Assembly (NCBI GenBank): GCA_028641055.1
Contig: CM054060.1
Location: 315,647,682 to 315,711,681, forward strand
DNA length: 64,000 nucleotides
From: Alopecurus myosuroides
Taxonomy: Eukaryota; Streptophyta; Magnoliopsida; Poales; Poaceae
Reading direction: 5' to 3'
Under the pieces are notes generated by a model. It ran no database searches. It was not told the DNA's origin and saw nothing but the letters and a program-made list of their open reading frames with translations. Of the stretch, positions 10,000 to 21,231 are shown piece by piece. The position numbers and the translations under genes were made by a program. Every line of letters starts with the position of its first letter. Positions within the stretch are counted from its first letter, which is position 1.

Positions 10000-10815
10000 A
10001 GAAATACTCGTGATAGCATCCTTCTTCGTGGCGCAATTATCATATCTACTATTCCATATAGCGAGAATATTAGTGGGATCTGAAAGCAAGCACTAACAAA
10101 AGATATGTAAGACCAATGTCTTTCTTAGAAAAATAAATAAAGCTAAGACCGTTCAGATTCAGTAGAGGCACCACCTCATCAGATATTGGATCCTTAACAG
10201 AAATGGTAAGGATTTTTCTGAGACTGAGAGCATGTGCTATGACGATGATTGAATCCTTCCTTGCAAATGTTATAGCAAGATCTGGAGCTACCAATGACCT
10301 GACTCGCATCGATGGAACATGGGTGAGGGAGCCTCAAACATCTTGATCCAAGGTGGTGCAGAATAGATCGTTGAAAGTTCAATTGTACCCGTACAAAGCA
10401 CGACACTGAAGAAATACATCTGCAGTAAATGAAAATATAGCCACGACAAAAATTAATTACTTACTGGGTGTGGATGACCAGATCGTTGCAGGCACGCCCA
10501 TGAGTATGTGCCTTCGAGTCCCACTCGACTGATCAGAGGATCTGGAGATTCCGGTAGCGGGAGATCGAAGATCGATGGCGTGGTGGCCGCTGGTCGGGGT
10601 GTCGTAGCCCGCGCTCGCCATGGGCTTTAATTAGGGTGGGCTTGGGAGGAGATACGAAACCGACGAACTAAAAAACACACCCGAAGACAACACGTACATG
10701 CTGTACAGGCTTGTTCTCAGTGCTGCCGTCCCGGCAGCCACGCCGCCGTCATGCTTGACGACCTTGGCGACACCTCGTCGTGCAGCCGCTTTTTTTCTGG
10801 ATCGATTCACTTCGT

Positions 10816-12960
10816 CATGCTTGACGACCTTGGATGATTTAGCTAGTTTAGATAATTTAAATCATATACTTTACTATAAACTAAATATTCACCCTGTCTG
10901 ACCGCATAAAACTGAACAATGGAATATTGTCCTTCCCCCGGAACCTAAGATTATTAGGCACCAAACATGAATACAACGTGATGAAACTGGCAGGCCAACG
11001 GGAAAACCACTTGCTTACCATCCTCTGAGACGCCAAGGGCGGCCGAACACTACAACATCTTGGCTACCACGAGCACCATCGTTGCATTGTCCTCCTTCAT
11101 GGTGGCATCTAGGCCAAGGTGCAACCTCATCTTTGTGAAGGAGCAGATGAGAGCCAGGCTGACTCACTGCCCAGCCCCAACCCAACACAAAAAAAGTACA
11201 CAAAAAACACAATTGACACGGAACACCAGAAAGCAAAGCAGCATAATTATGGAAAAAAACATCGAAGACAAGGTGAATTCATACATCCGTCCTCGCTCGC
11301 CTCGACATTCTTCCACAGGAACCCGTCACGGGGTAGGTTGCTTTCGTTGTAGTAGAACTCCAACTACATAACACAAAAAGGACATGGGAATAAATAAGTA
11401 GCCTCGATCTTAGAAACTTCAGGGTCAGGGTCGGGGTGACCGAGAGTGAAGGAACGTAGAGAAGAAGGATCTAGAGATAGATTGTACCGTGAAAATTCAG
11501 GTGAGGCGAATGATGATGCGTCGCCGCCATTGCTCCTACATGCTAGTAAAAAATTACTCCTACATAAAGCCTAGATATCATGTAAGGTAGGTTTGTTCTA
11601 TCCCCAGAAACATGTTAGAAGTAAAAATATCTATCTTACGGTAAAAAAATATTAGTGTCCTGTGCCAGTAGGCATACAGCTCATGAAAATGCTTGCAAAA
11701 CAGCAATGCAAGAAAATATTGCATTCAGGTTTATATAATCTTGATAGTTTAAGTCAATATCACACAAAAGTTTCCGAGCAGAAAAGATAAAACTATTAAG
11801 ATAAAACTATTTCGTACGTAACTTTGAGTAAACCCTCTCAGTTAATTCGACCCTTGTAGATCAAAATGATTTGTCATTCTTGAAGCTGAGGGAAGACGAT
11901 TGAAGAGCTTGGAACAGGGGGGGTCGAGTTCGTGTGCTCCTCTGTTCGTGGCCTCGCCCAGAGCATCTGCGATGGTCACCGGTCAACACTATAATTGATA
12001 TAGCAAATATCAATCACCATATAGATTTAGATTACTTGCAAAAGAAATTTGTATATTATAGACTATAGTGCAGGTTCAATGCATGATTGAAACATGAAAA
12101 CAGAATACGATACATAGTTCCAAACAAAGAAAACCAATAGGAATGTGAGCGGAGGTTAGATAGACCATGGAGGCACACAGTCGCAACCGGATCTGGGTAA
12201 GCACGTGGCAGTTAGATAGACAGTCGATTTGAAGGCGATTTTTGAGCGGAGGTTAGAACGGCCGGAGGCTCTGGTCCTCCAATAGGTTATTGTCCTATAC
12301 CACCGCGCGCCATGGGGAATTCCCTGGTGGCAACCTGGCCGGCCGTCCGGCAGCGTCCGCCCACTTCCTGCCACCTCTCCTACCAATACATGAAGTAGTC
12401 TATCAGTACCAACATCCCACACCTCCTCGCAGCTCCTCATCTCAGGAACCCTGGCCTGAGTGGCCTCCGTATCTCCCAGATCGCTTAAGGGTAAGGATCA
12501 GGAACTCACATCCATCCAAGCGTATAATCCAGGGGAGCTCGAGACGGGACAGCAGCTAGCGGCGCATGACGGTGACAGATTGATTAAGGGAGCAGGGGCG
12601 GCCTGGGTCGCCGGGCGGCACCCTATGATAGGTCCGACGGAGGACGGCGGCGAGGGGCGAGACGCTAAGGGCGACGATGGTGCATCACTGGCTAGGTTTG
12701 GATGTGGAGCTCGAAGATGGGCAGGGATCCTGATGGCGGCGGCGACGAGAGAAGAGAAGAGGCGGCGGTGGCCCGTGTGTGAATTGGAGAATCCTGAGAT
12801 CAGGGGCGATTTTCTAGGTCAGGACTCAGGAGGCGTGTAGTGTTTTGTTGGGCTTGGCCCATGCGGCGTTCGCGCGCGCGGGCCGGACGATTCACAAGCA
12901 GAGGCAGACCATTTTGTGACGGGCCACCAACCTACGACCAACTTCCATTTAATAGTAAAG
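10816..12960. other. Unassigned DNA
   Basis: The 20-bp sequence at the right arm's outer boundary (gtcatgcttgacgacctt) occurs twice, at about 10750 and 10814, and may mark a breakpoint. Between 11000 and 11350 and between 12160 and 12840 there are GC-rich overlapping frames on both strands with no recognisable domain. The remainder is AT-rich. On the minus strand the right edge (12961) reads tctttactattaaatgg after an A, which resembles the 5' end of grass Helitrons, but I found no matching 3' end. Confidence 0.3.
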
Positions 12961-13026
12961 ATGGTGCCACGGGGTATGCAATTTCTGGTCTGTTAGGTGT
13001 ACATACTGCAATGATCCGTGATAATG

Positions 13027-13294
13027 CGAAATTCGCCATGCTGGAGGGTCTCCATTGGTCAATAGCTAGAAAATCCGCCAACTGATCTTTCTCATATGTG
13101 GAAAGCCCTTGTGTGTGTGGTCCCAAAGCCTTGCTGACAAATGCTAGTGGATGGCCATCTTGAAGCAAAACTGCGCCAATTCCATATTCGGAAGCATTCG
13201 TTTCGATGACAAAAGGCTTCGCAAAATAAGGTAAGGATATAACAGGAGCAGACACCAGTGCCGTCTTGAGAGCTTGAAAATCTTGTTCAGTCAC
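13027..13294 (-). pseudogene. gypsy RNase H fragment
   Basis: The minus-strand peptide begins TEQDFQALKTALVSAP and continues through the first RNase H segment (ETNASEYGIGAVLLQDG, LAFVSKALGP, STYEKDQL). In related elements the residue after the first acidic position is usually Asp in a TDAS-type motif; here the text reads TNAS, so a catalytic acidic residue is replaced. Homology stops near 13030 and unrelated sequence follows up to 12962. Confidence 0.8.
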
Positions 13295-13956
13295 ACCCGT
13301 CCAGTTTCAAAATCCTAGGTGGAAAACCTTCAAGTGCAACAAATATAGTTTCAAAATCCACCAACAACTGTTGTACCTCTGGAGGATGTGGTACAGTTGG
13401 CTTGTCATCTTCATGTATCGGTGACAGTTACACTACTGTACATGCCCATTGCCCAGGTAACTGACTATGCAAAGTAACCATATGGCCTTGGTGATGAAAA
13501 GACATCCATTGCTCTTGCTAATTCACATGCATAGGACTGTTGCTTGCTAGCCAATCAAGACCTAGGATTCCATCATATTTTCCCAAAGCGAGAAATTTAA
13601 AGCTTGTGTGAAACTCATACTCTTCATAGAGCCAAGGACAACCAGTGATGCCTTTATCAAAGATCAACAATGCACCATCAACCTTTTCAGACCTTTTATG
13701 GGAAGTCTACGTTACGTCATGGTGGGGTTAGGCGATCCCGAGGCGATTTCGAGGCGATCGGGGCGTCGCCATCCTGCCACCGACGGGAACGGATCTGGTA
13801 TGAGAGTCTATGGAGTCTACGATTCAGAACGGGAGTTAGCATCGATCACGCATACGAATCCAGGAGTCCAGGTGGAGGACGAATCCGTTTCTTCCCCAGA
13901 TCGGATCGCACAAGGGACAAATAAAAGGGCGGCCAGGGGGTATCGTCCAAACCCTA

Positions 13957-15726
13957 ATGAAGCCCTTCGACGACCAATCAGAGACATACGATCCCGGCGC
14001 CGTAACTGTGATGCAAGGGAGAGCGCATTCAAACATCGGTGGTGGGGGTGATCAAGGGGAAACCGGTGAGGTTTCTGCCCACCCAAAGCCACCGATGGAC
14101 AATGCGATCATCCTTGGGCGCAGATGCCGCCAGGTGATCATAGCCGACGTCACGGATGAACTCAATGGCAACTGGGAAGGAGCGGAGGAGGATGGACCGA
14201 ATGCAGGGCCGGAGGCACGACTCTCGGGGGAAGTTGACTTGGATGATGATGTCTGCACGGAAGAACCGGAGGATACAGAAGAACCTGAGAGGCCAAAAGT
14301 TTGGAGGCTCCTAGCGCGATACTACTCGCTGCGAGCAGCCAACTTCACAAGCCTGCACAAACACTTCCTGGAGGTATGGAGAATCCGCGGTCATATGACC
14401 TTCACACCTCTGAAAGATAATTTCTTTATCATCACCTTCACGGAGGAAGGAGATCACCGATTTGTCGCAAGAGGAGGTCCATGGATCAAATTGGGAGTGG
14501 CTGTGCTAATTGCGCCTCTCATTGAAGGAGCGCAACCATCTGAAACCGTACTAGACACAATTCAAATTTGGGTTCGTTTCTATGACGTGCCATGGAATAA
14601 GCAGACGGAATCATATGAGCGCTTTGTTGGAGGCCACTTGGGACACGTTGAAGAAATTGATGTTGACAAGGCAGGACTAGAGTTTAGCGATTATCTGCGT
14701 GTTCGTATCTCTCTACCACTGAATAAAAGGCTACAGACCAGATTTCGCACGACGATCAAAGGAGAAGGCGCGAGAATCTATCCCCTACGTTATGAACGAG
14801 TGCCTCACTTTTGCTTCCACTGCGGATTCATTGGCCATGATAAGGAAGAATGTGAGAAAAAGCTCAAGGGCTTTCCATCATTGCAGTACGATGCATCGCT
14901 TCGGTGCTCGCCAAAAAGGAGGTTTGAACGCCGACCAATAACTAACCTAGCCAAACCTGCTGTGAAGAAGGGCATTGTGTTCAACTCGGGTGATGAAGGA
15001 GCAAGTACGACACCCCTAGGCAATCCCACAAACAGCTATGCCTCGGTGACACCAAAGGAGCAAAGGTATACGGTAGAAATCCTGGAAGCGTTGGACGCTA
15101 GGGATGGTTTTGAGGAGGAAGAAATGAAAGCTACAGAGGAGCAAGAGGAATCGCTGGCTGATACAGTGGAGCGCATGCAGCTACAGAAGAGAGCTCGTAC
15201 GAGGAGGAGCGTCAGCGTGGAACAGGACATGCCAACAGAGGAAATACAAAACCAGCCGATGCAGGACACTACCAGGATGGATGGGAAGGGGAAGACTGAC
15301 GTCGATCCGGGGATGCCTCCATTGGAGGATGATCACATAGAAGGAGACTACATGCAAACGGATGTAAGCACCAAACCGGGAAGCAGGGAGATGATCTCAC
15401 CAATTTGGTACCTCTCAAGGCAGTCAACTTCCCTAAGCAGTGCTACTGACACCAATATGTGGCCGGTGGAATCAGTACTGGGCAAGCGAATGCCAGAAAG
15501 GGAGGGACAGGATACGCAGCTGGACCTCTCTCTTGCACTAACCTATGATAGGAAGGAAGGGATGCTGCCAAAAAAGGGGAAGATGATCAACACGAGCACA
15601 CAAGGACAGAGACAATCACAGGACAGAACAAACGGAGAGGCGAGGAGGCTGATAAAGGAAGCAACCGGGCCTGGGGCTCCCGGTACCCTAACGAGACCTA
15701 ATGTTTGGTCTCGTCAGGAGCAATGA
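13957..15726 (+). CDS. L1 ORF1: DUF4283-type N-terminal domain plus one CCHC zinc knuckle
   Basis: ORF1 proteins bind the element's RNA and form the ribonucleoprotein needed for retrotransposition. The open frame gives 589 residues from 13957. The ATG at 14011 (MQGRAHSN) gives 571 residues and is the better start, because copy B lacks the upstream ATG but keeps this one. The DUF4283-like domain (residues ~100-220) includes RARYYSL-like and FVARGGPWIK segments. The zinc knuckle reads CFHCGFIGHDKEEC, with all four metal ligands present. The C-terminal half is charged and low in complexity. The frame is uninterrupted, so this is the better preserved ORF1 of the two copies. Its stop overlaps the ORF2 start as ATGA at 15723-15726. 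Confidence 0.85.
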   Translation: MKPFDDQSETYDPGAVTVMQGRAHSNIGGGGDQGETGEVSAHPKPPMDNAIILGRRCRQVIIADVTDELNGNWEGAEEDGPNAGPEARLSGEVDLDDDVCTEEPEDTEEPERPKVWRLLARYYSLRAANFTSLHKHFLEVWRIRGHMTFTPLKDNFFIITFTEEGDHRFVARGGPWIKLGVAVLIAPLIEGAQPSETVLDTIQIWVRFYDVPWNKQTESYERFVGGHLGHVEEIDVDKAGLEFSDYLRVRISLPLNKRLQTRFRTTIKGEGARIYPLRYERVPHFCFHCGFIGHDKEECEKKLKGFPSLQYDASLRCSPKRRFERRPITNLAKPAVKKGIVFNSGDEGASTTPLGNPTNSYASVTPKEQRYTVEILEALDARDGFEEEEMKATEEQEESLADTVERMQLQKRARTRRSVSVEQDMPTEEIQNQPMQDTTRMDGKGKTDVDPGMPPLEDDHIEGDYMQTDVSTKPGSREMISPIWYLSRQSTSLSSATDTNMWPVESVLGKRMPEREGQDTQLDLSLALTYDRKEGMLPKKGKMINTSTQGQRQSQDRTNGEARRLIKEATGPGAPGTLTRPNVWSRQEQ

Positions 15727-18700
15727 ATTGTGTAGCGTTCAACTGTCGAGGGGCTGGGAATAACTCGACAGTTAACGAACTTGCTACAATTTCCCGTATT
15801 TGGTGTCCCCGGTTACTTTTTCTTTGTGAAACTAGGCAACAAAAGAATAAAATGCGCAAGCTGCGCCGTAGGTTAGGTCTCAAAGGTTTCGCTGGTATCA
15901 GTAGTGATGGTCGTAGTGGGGGCTTAGCCCTGTTTTGGCATGAGAGTATTTATGTAGAAGTTCAAATGATAAATGAAAGATATATCGATGCGTATGTGCG
16001 GGAGTCACCCAATGAACCACAATGGCGTCTCACTTGTGTATACGGTGAACCACGTGTGGAGAACCGCCATCACATGTGGAAATCATTGCGTGAGCTTTCA
16101 ATCGCCTCAAATCTCCCCTGGAAGAGCATATTTCGCAAACACCCCGACCTGTAAACCAAATGGAAGCGTTCAGACAAGTTCTCTCTGATTGTAACCTTTC
16201 TGATCTTGGTTTTTCAGGTACTCCATATACTTATGACAATAAGAGGCTGGGAAACGCTAATGTGCGCGTTCGTTTGGACAGGGCGGTGGCAAACCATGAT
16301 TGGAGGGAGATGTTTGCAGACACGGAAGTTCAGCATCTGATCTCGCCAGTATCTGATCACTGTCCCATTCTTCTCACCATTACAAAGGAAATTAGGGGCG
16401 GGCAGAGGAAACAGCGCCGGCAATACGAGATCCTATGGGAGAGGGAAGGGGAACTTTCGGAAAAAGTTGCAAATGCATGTAAGGAGGCGTGACGCAAGAA
16501 TGATCTGAGCGATATCATGCAAGGGCTAGACAATGTCATGGACACGCTCCAAGATTGGAGTAAAAAGAAGGTTGGTAATGTGATGCATGAACTTCGGAAG
16601 GCTCGAAAAATCCTGGAACAACTCTTGTTGAATAATGATGATCAACGTGAGATCCGTATAGCAAATGACAAGCTTAATGAACTCCTATACAGGGAGGAGA
16701 TGCTATGGATCCAAAGATCAAGGATTACTTGGTTAAAAGAAGGCGATAGGAATACAAGATTTTTACACCAAACAGCAAAGTGGCGTGCCAGAAGAAACAA
16801 AATAAAAAAAAACTCAAAGACGCAGATTGTGTGTGGAAAGAAGTCCCATCGGATATGGAGCAAATGGCCTCCTCATATTTCAAGGAATTATTCACAATAG
16901 ATCCATGTTTAAACCTGGACCGTCTACTGTCTGGTGTGCGAGAGAAAGTCACCAATGACATGAATACTGAGCTATGCAAAGACTTCACGGATGAGGAGAT
17001 CAGTGATGCACTCTTTCAAATTGGTCCCCTAAAAGCACCGGGTGTCGATGGTTTCCCGGCTAGATTTTATCAACGCAATTGGGGCACCATCAAGGAGGAG
17101 GTGATTAATGGGGTTAAGCTTTTCTTTGTTACAGGTCGGATGCCGGAGGGGGTCAACGACACCGCCATAGTCATGATCCCAAAGAAGGAACCGGCTGAAA
17201 CCTTGAAAGATTTCAGACCGATCAGCTTATGTACAATCATATATAAGGTGATCTCAAAGTGCTTGGTTAATAGGCTGAGACCGATCCTAAATGACATTGT
17301 CTCAATTAACCAAAGTGCCTTCGTACCCGGAAGACTCATCACTGATAATGCCCTAGTGGCTTTTGAATGCCTCCACTTCATTGAACAGAATACAAAACAG
17401 GACATGAATTATTGTGCGTACAAGCTTGACCTCTCCAAAGCTTATGATCTGGTGGATTGGGATTTTCTTCGGAAAATGATGCAAATGTTAGGGTTCTCAC
17501 ACTGATGGTTGGACTGGATAATGGCTTGTGTCACATCGGTGCAGTACAAGGTTAAATTCAACGGGAACCTCCTGGATTCATTTTCGCCTTCTCGGGGCCT
17601 CCGACAAGGTGATCCCCTCTCACCCTTTCTTTTCCTTTTGGTCGCTGATGGTTTATCCACCTTATTGCAGCAAGAAGTAAATAGCCAGCACATTAATGAG
17701 GTTAAAATCTGCCGGAGGGCCCCTGGCATATCACACATATTATTTGCGGATGATAGCCTTTTGTTTTTTAAGGCTGACAAGGACCAAGCTATGACGGTTA
17801 AAAGAGTTATTGAGGATTATGCAGCCAGCATTGGACAGCTCATTAACCCGGAGAAATGCTCCATTATGCTTGGGAAAGCATGCCCCTTACAATCTCGACT
17901 GGAAATTAAGGAGTTATTGCATGTGATACATGATAGCTTTGAGTCTAAATATCTTGGTCTACCTACACCTGATGGCAGAATGTCCAAAGACAAATTTGTA
18001 ATCCTCTAAGCAAGCCTTGCGAAATGCTTAGTGGATTGGGATGATAACCACAAGTCTCAAGCTACAAAAGAGGTGCTAATAAAATCAGTAGGCCAGACCA
18101 TACCTGTGTATGTGATGAGTGTGTTCAAGCTCCCCTTGGGCCTATGTGATGAACTAACAAACATGATGAGAAGATATTGGTGGGGGGCAGAGAATGGTAA
18201 AAGGAAAACTTGTTGGATTGCCTGGGACATACTCCTTAGACCGAAAAGCCACGGTGGCATTGGCTTTCGAAATATGAGACTATTTAATCAAGCACTCTTA
18301 GCTAGACAGGCATGGAGACTAATCCAGTACCCGGATACCCTATGCGCTCGTCTCCTCAAAGCTAGATACTACCACAATGGTTCTCTTGTTGATACGGTCT
18401 TCTCTACGAATGGATCACCGACATGGAATTCTATCACTTATGGGATCGAATTACTACAACAAGGTATCATCTGGAGGATTGGTAACGGAGCAAATGTCAG
18501 GGCTTAGAGAGACCCATGGATGCCTGCGGAAAATAATTACAGAACCACTTCTACAAAAGGACGTTGTCGCTTTAAATGGGTTTCAGATTTCCACCTACCT
18601 GATGGAAGCTGGAACACAACGAGGATTCATCAGTATTTTAACCAAACAGACTGCAGGTCGATCATGAAAATTAAAACATCCACGAGGAATGAGGAGGACT

Positions 18701-19836
18701 TTCTTGCCTGGCAACCAGACAAGAGAGGCACTTTTTCTATAAAAAGTGCATATCAATTAGCCTTAAGCAAATTTATGCAAAGACAAGATGTGGGGACATC
18801 GAGTAACCGATCTACTGGTGACAGAACCGCCTGGAAATTAATTTGGAAGTGCGAGGTTCCACCCAAGGTCAAGTTGCTTGCCTGGAAAGTTAGCCGGAAT
18901 GCGATTGCTACAAAGGTGAATTTGAGGCACAAAGGAATAACTAGAGAGGCCAGATGTGACATCTGCGGAAAGGAAAATGAGGACACCTACCACGTTTTTA
19001 TTCAGTGCCCTCATGCAAGGAATCTCTGGTTGGCAATACGTGAGGTATGGCATCTCCCACCAGATCACTATCTCACACACACATGACCGGAATGGTTGCT
19101 ATCCCTGCTCTATGATGTCCAAGAATTCATGCATGCTCCAATTCTGATGACTATCTGGCGCATTTGGCATGCACACAATGAGCTGACGCACGTTAAACCC
19201 TGCCCTTCGATTGAGGGATCTCGGCGCTTCCTCATGAGTTACATGGAATCTCTGCAGATGATCAAACAAAACCCAAATGCAGGTTTTGTTAAAGGGAAGA
19301 TGGTGATACAACAACCCATGTCAAGCTGTAAAACTACCGTTTGGGCCATGGCTCCTAAAAAGACACCGAAAAAATGGATCCCTCCGGAACCTGGTGAGTT
19401 AAAAGTGAATGTCGATGGTACCTTCACCAATGATGGGGCTGCTGGAGCAGGGGTCGTGTTGAGGAATGATTCAGGGGAGATCCTTGCTGCGGCGTGCAGA
19501 AGTCTGATGGAGTGCCATGATGCCCTGGAAGCTGAATTGAGATCAATCGAAGAAGGTATCCGGATGGCTCTTTTATGGACTAACAGAAGGTTTGTGGTGC
19601 AGACAGATTGTGGCGAGGCTGCAAGCTTAATTAAGCTGTCAAATCCAAACACTTTGATGCACGCTTTCAGAATAAGCTCAATCCGGGACTTGCTGACGGA
19701 GAGGAACTTCCTGACCGTCACTATTAGCAGAGAATCGCAAGAGTCCAGCAAAGGTCGGAAGTTTGGTACTCCAACTTTCCGAATGATATCCGCAATGCAG
19801 CAGCGGATGACTGTAATCCTCTCTTTGTTTAAATAG
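15723..19836 (+). pseudogene. L1 ORF2: endonuclease, reverse transcriptase, RNase H (broken)
   Basis: ORF2 nicks the target and reverse transcribes the RNA. The apurinic-type endonuclease starts MNCVAFNCRGAG. A 37-bp deletion near 16120, judged against copy B, removes the segment with the GDFNE catalytic motif and shifts the frame. Further stops occur near 16490, 17503, 18007 and 18505, and there is a small frame change near 16810. The RT is recognisable by PLKAPGVDGFPARFY, FRPISLCT, GLRQGDPLSPFLF and the FADD active site near 17745. A zf-RVT-type segment has CDICGKEN and HVFIQCPHA. After a stop at 19084-19086 comes an RNase H-like region, VNVDGTFTNDGAAGAG. Copy B has a stop at the same place. 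Confidence 0.9.
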
Positions 19837-19876
19837 TTTCTTTTATGCAAAAAAAAAAAAACAATGCACCATCAAC

Positions 19877-20161
19877 GATTTTCACACTAAGAGCTGATTT
19901 CAGAGGTTCTACACGAACAAATTCAGACTGGAACTTCTTGTTAATAAACGAGTGCGTGCTACCCGAATCAACAAGGAACTGGACCTGACGACCTTGGACC
20001 ATAACTGAGAGATGGAAAGTAAGCGTACCAGGATTTTGGATAGAAGTAACTCCAGCCATTACATTCACCTCAGCAGAACTAGATGATGTATATGCTTGTT
20101 CAGTATTGTCATCCGGATCCATCGATTTCCCCCGGCAAAATTTTTTCGTCGCTGTGCCCAA
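19877..20161 (-). pseudogene. gypsy aspartic protease fragment
   Basis: The minus-strand frame contains VQFLVDSGSTHSFINKKF, the retropepsin active site (DSG). Reading past the L1 insertion, the frame continues at 13682 and downward with a flap/C-terminal segment ending near DGILGLDWL before stops begin. The L1 therefore split a protease that was otherwise readable at this point. Upstream it joins truncated gag sequence. Confidence 0.8.
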
Positions 20162-20493
20162 CTGGGCAGCTCGCCGTCCAGCGGTGTAGAAGGAGTGGAC
20201 GCCACCTTGGATCCGGAAACAACAGATGCGGTAGTGTGGTCGATGTGGATTTGAAGATCACCGAAATCCGTGTGCGGCTCGTTGAGGGTCTCGATGGTGA
20301 GGCGATGTTGTGCGTCAAGAGCTTCGTTGGTGGACTTGCGCTGCGCCTCCAACGTGATGCGCTGTTTCTCGAGCTCCTTCTTCGTCTCCTTACGTTGTTC
20401 CTCGATCGACTTCACGGTGGCCAGCCTCTGCTCTTCTATAAACTTGTGCATAGCATAGAACATATCCTGCTTGGAGAAATTCTCCACCTCCAT
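20065..20493 (-). pseudogene. gypsy gag N-terminal region, truncated
   Basis: From the ATG at 20493 the frame encodes about 142 residues: an acidic start, then a heptad-like coiled coil rich in KSIEEQRKE-type repeats, then PSWAQRRKNF. The capsid core and CCHC zinc knuckle expected in a chromovirus gag are absent, and the protease frame follows almost directly, which implies an internal deletion. The open frame upstream of 20493 covers the leader. Confidence 0.65.
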
Positions 20494-20693
20494 GGCTCGA
20501 CTGTGAGCGAATTGGCGCGTACGGTGGTGGGTGGGTGGGTAAAACAGATGATCAAGATCGCTCTCTCCTTTATCGACTCCAACCCCGCGCAGGATTTCGA
20601 GCCAAATTCGTCGAAGCAAATCGGCACCTGTTGCGGTGAAATTTTTTGGAGTCGATTCTGGGGGGTTTCGAGCATGGGGATCGGATCGAGGGT

Positions 20694-20708
20694 GGGCTCT
20701 AATACCAG
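20694..20708 (-). other. gypsy primer-binding site (initiator Met-tRNA type)
   Basis: Two bases inside the LTR, the minus strand reads tggtattagagccc. It differs by one base from the tRNA-iMet complement TGGTATCAGAGCCC used by most plant LTR elements. Confidence 0.7.
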
Positions 20709-20710
20709 AA

Positions 20711-21231
20711 TGTTAAGACCTAATTTAGAGCGAGCGAGAAGAGAGAAATTTCTAGATTTAATCAAAGATCTGGAGTGATGGAGCTATTCGACTACGGAGA
20801 CCCATGCGTGTTTGAGTGTTTTTGCCGAAGTCATTACATCCACGCCGAGTCTAACGGGGGACATTATCCCAGTACTTAGGGCATGTACAATGGGTAGAGA
20901 AGACACATCTTCTCTTATCTATCCATGTCATCTAGAGAAGACAAAACATATAATTTATATAATGCATTATCTCTCATTTTTATCCCTAGTAATTAACGAG
21001 AAGTAATTATTTTTGGTAGGAAATTGTGTGTCTAAGAGAAGACATATTGTACAATGGAGAAAGTAGTCTTCTCTTATTTTCTAAGAGATCATCCCTTAGC
21101 TAAGAGAAGACAACATTTTTTCTCTTATTTCGTTCTCCTCCAACTAAGCAAAAATCTGACGTGGCAGCGCTAAGGGAAGGCTGACATCACCTATTGTACA
21201 TACCCTTATTAAGTAACAGTAAAACTCAACA
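20711..21231 (-). repeat. gypsy LTR containing a MITE
   Basis: Bounded by TGTT and AACA on the minus strand (plus strand: tgttaag at 20711 to caaca at 21231). Without the MITE and its duplication the LTR is only ~191 bp, short but compatible with small chromoviruses. It adjoins the primer-binding site, which fixes it as the 5' LTR of the minus-strand element. Confidence 0.7.
20879..21205. mobile_element. Harbinger/Tourist-type MITE
   Basis: 327 bp with terminal inverted repeats gggcatgtacaatgggt and, at the other end, the inverse of gggtatgtacaataggt. The flanks are a TTA target duplication (20876-20878 and 21206-21208), which is diagnostic for PIF/Harbinger. The interior is rich in agagaagac / gtcttctct motifs in both orientations and could fold into a long hairpin. 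It is non-coding. Confidence 0.92.

Larger units (their letters stand above)
7973..10815. repeat. Large inverted duplication, arms of about 985 bp
   Basis: The left arm (7973 to about 8960) and right arm (about 9833 to 10815) are near-perfect reverse complements. The outer ends match at acgaagtgaatcgat / atcgattcacttcgt, and the inner ends match through gatgtacagcttaggtgtag. The spacer (8961-9832) is ~870 bp. The right arm contains the 5' part of a retroposon inserted on the minus strand. The left arm contains only that retroposon's first ~168 bp and then jumps to sequence lying beyond its 3' end. The left arm therefore looks like a copy of the right arm made after the retroposon inserted, with one breakpoint inside it. 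Confidence 0.85.
13683..19861 (+). mobile_element. L1-type LINE, copy A, with poly(A) and target duplication
   Basis: A 6.2 kb element on the plus strand, ending in an A-run (19849-19861). It is flanked by perfect 15-bp target duplications caatgcaccatcaac at 13668-13682 and 19862-19876. The target is the protease-proximal part of the gypsy remnant. It carries ORF1 (nucleic-acid-binding protein) and ORF2 (endonuclease, reverse transcriptase, zinc-binding segment and RNase H). The first ~22 nt differ from copy B (43048-49281), and the two become alignable at gtctacgttacgtc. The copy is close to full length but dead, because ORF2 has a 37-bp deletion and several stops. Confidence 0.95.
12962..21231 (-). 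mobile_element. Degenerate Ty3/gypsy element, interrupted by a LINE and a MITE
   Basis: On the minus strand the order is LTR (21231-20711), primer-binding site, gag start, protease, then RNase H fragments ending near 13027. Two internal deletions are evident. The gag core with its zinc knuckle is missing between the N-terminal region and the protease. The RT core is missing between the region downstream of the protease and the RNase H start (junction near 13300-13310). The protease and RNase H types resemble Reina-like chromoviruses. L1 copy A splits the element at 13683-19861, and a Harbinger MITE sits in the LTR. The second LTR is absent or is the scrap at 7412. The element is incapable of autonomous transposition. 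Confidence 0.8.

Noticed and set aside
20083..20778. 231-codon plus-strand ORF
   Set aside because: It is antisense to the gypsy gag region, whose coiled-coil coding frame is on the minus strand.
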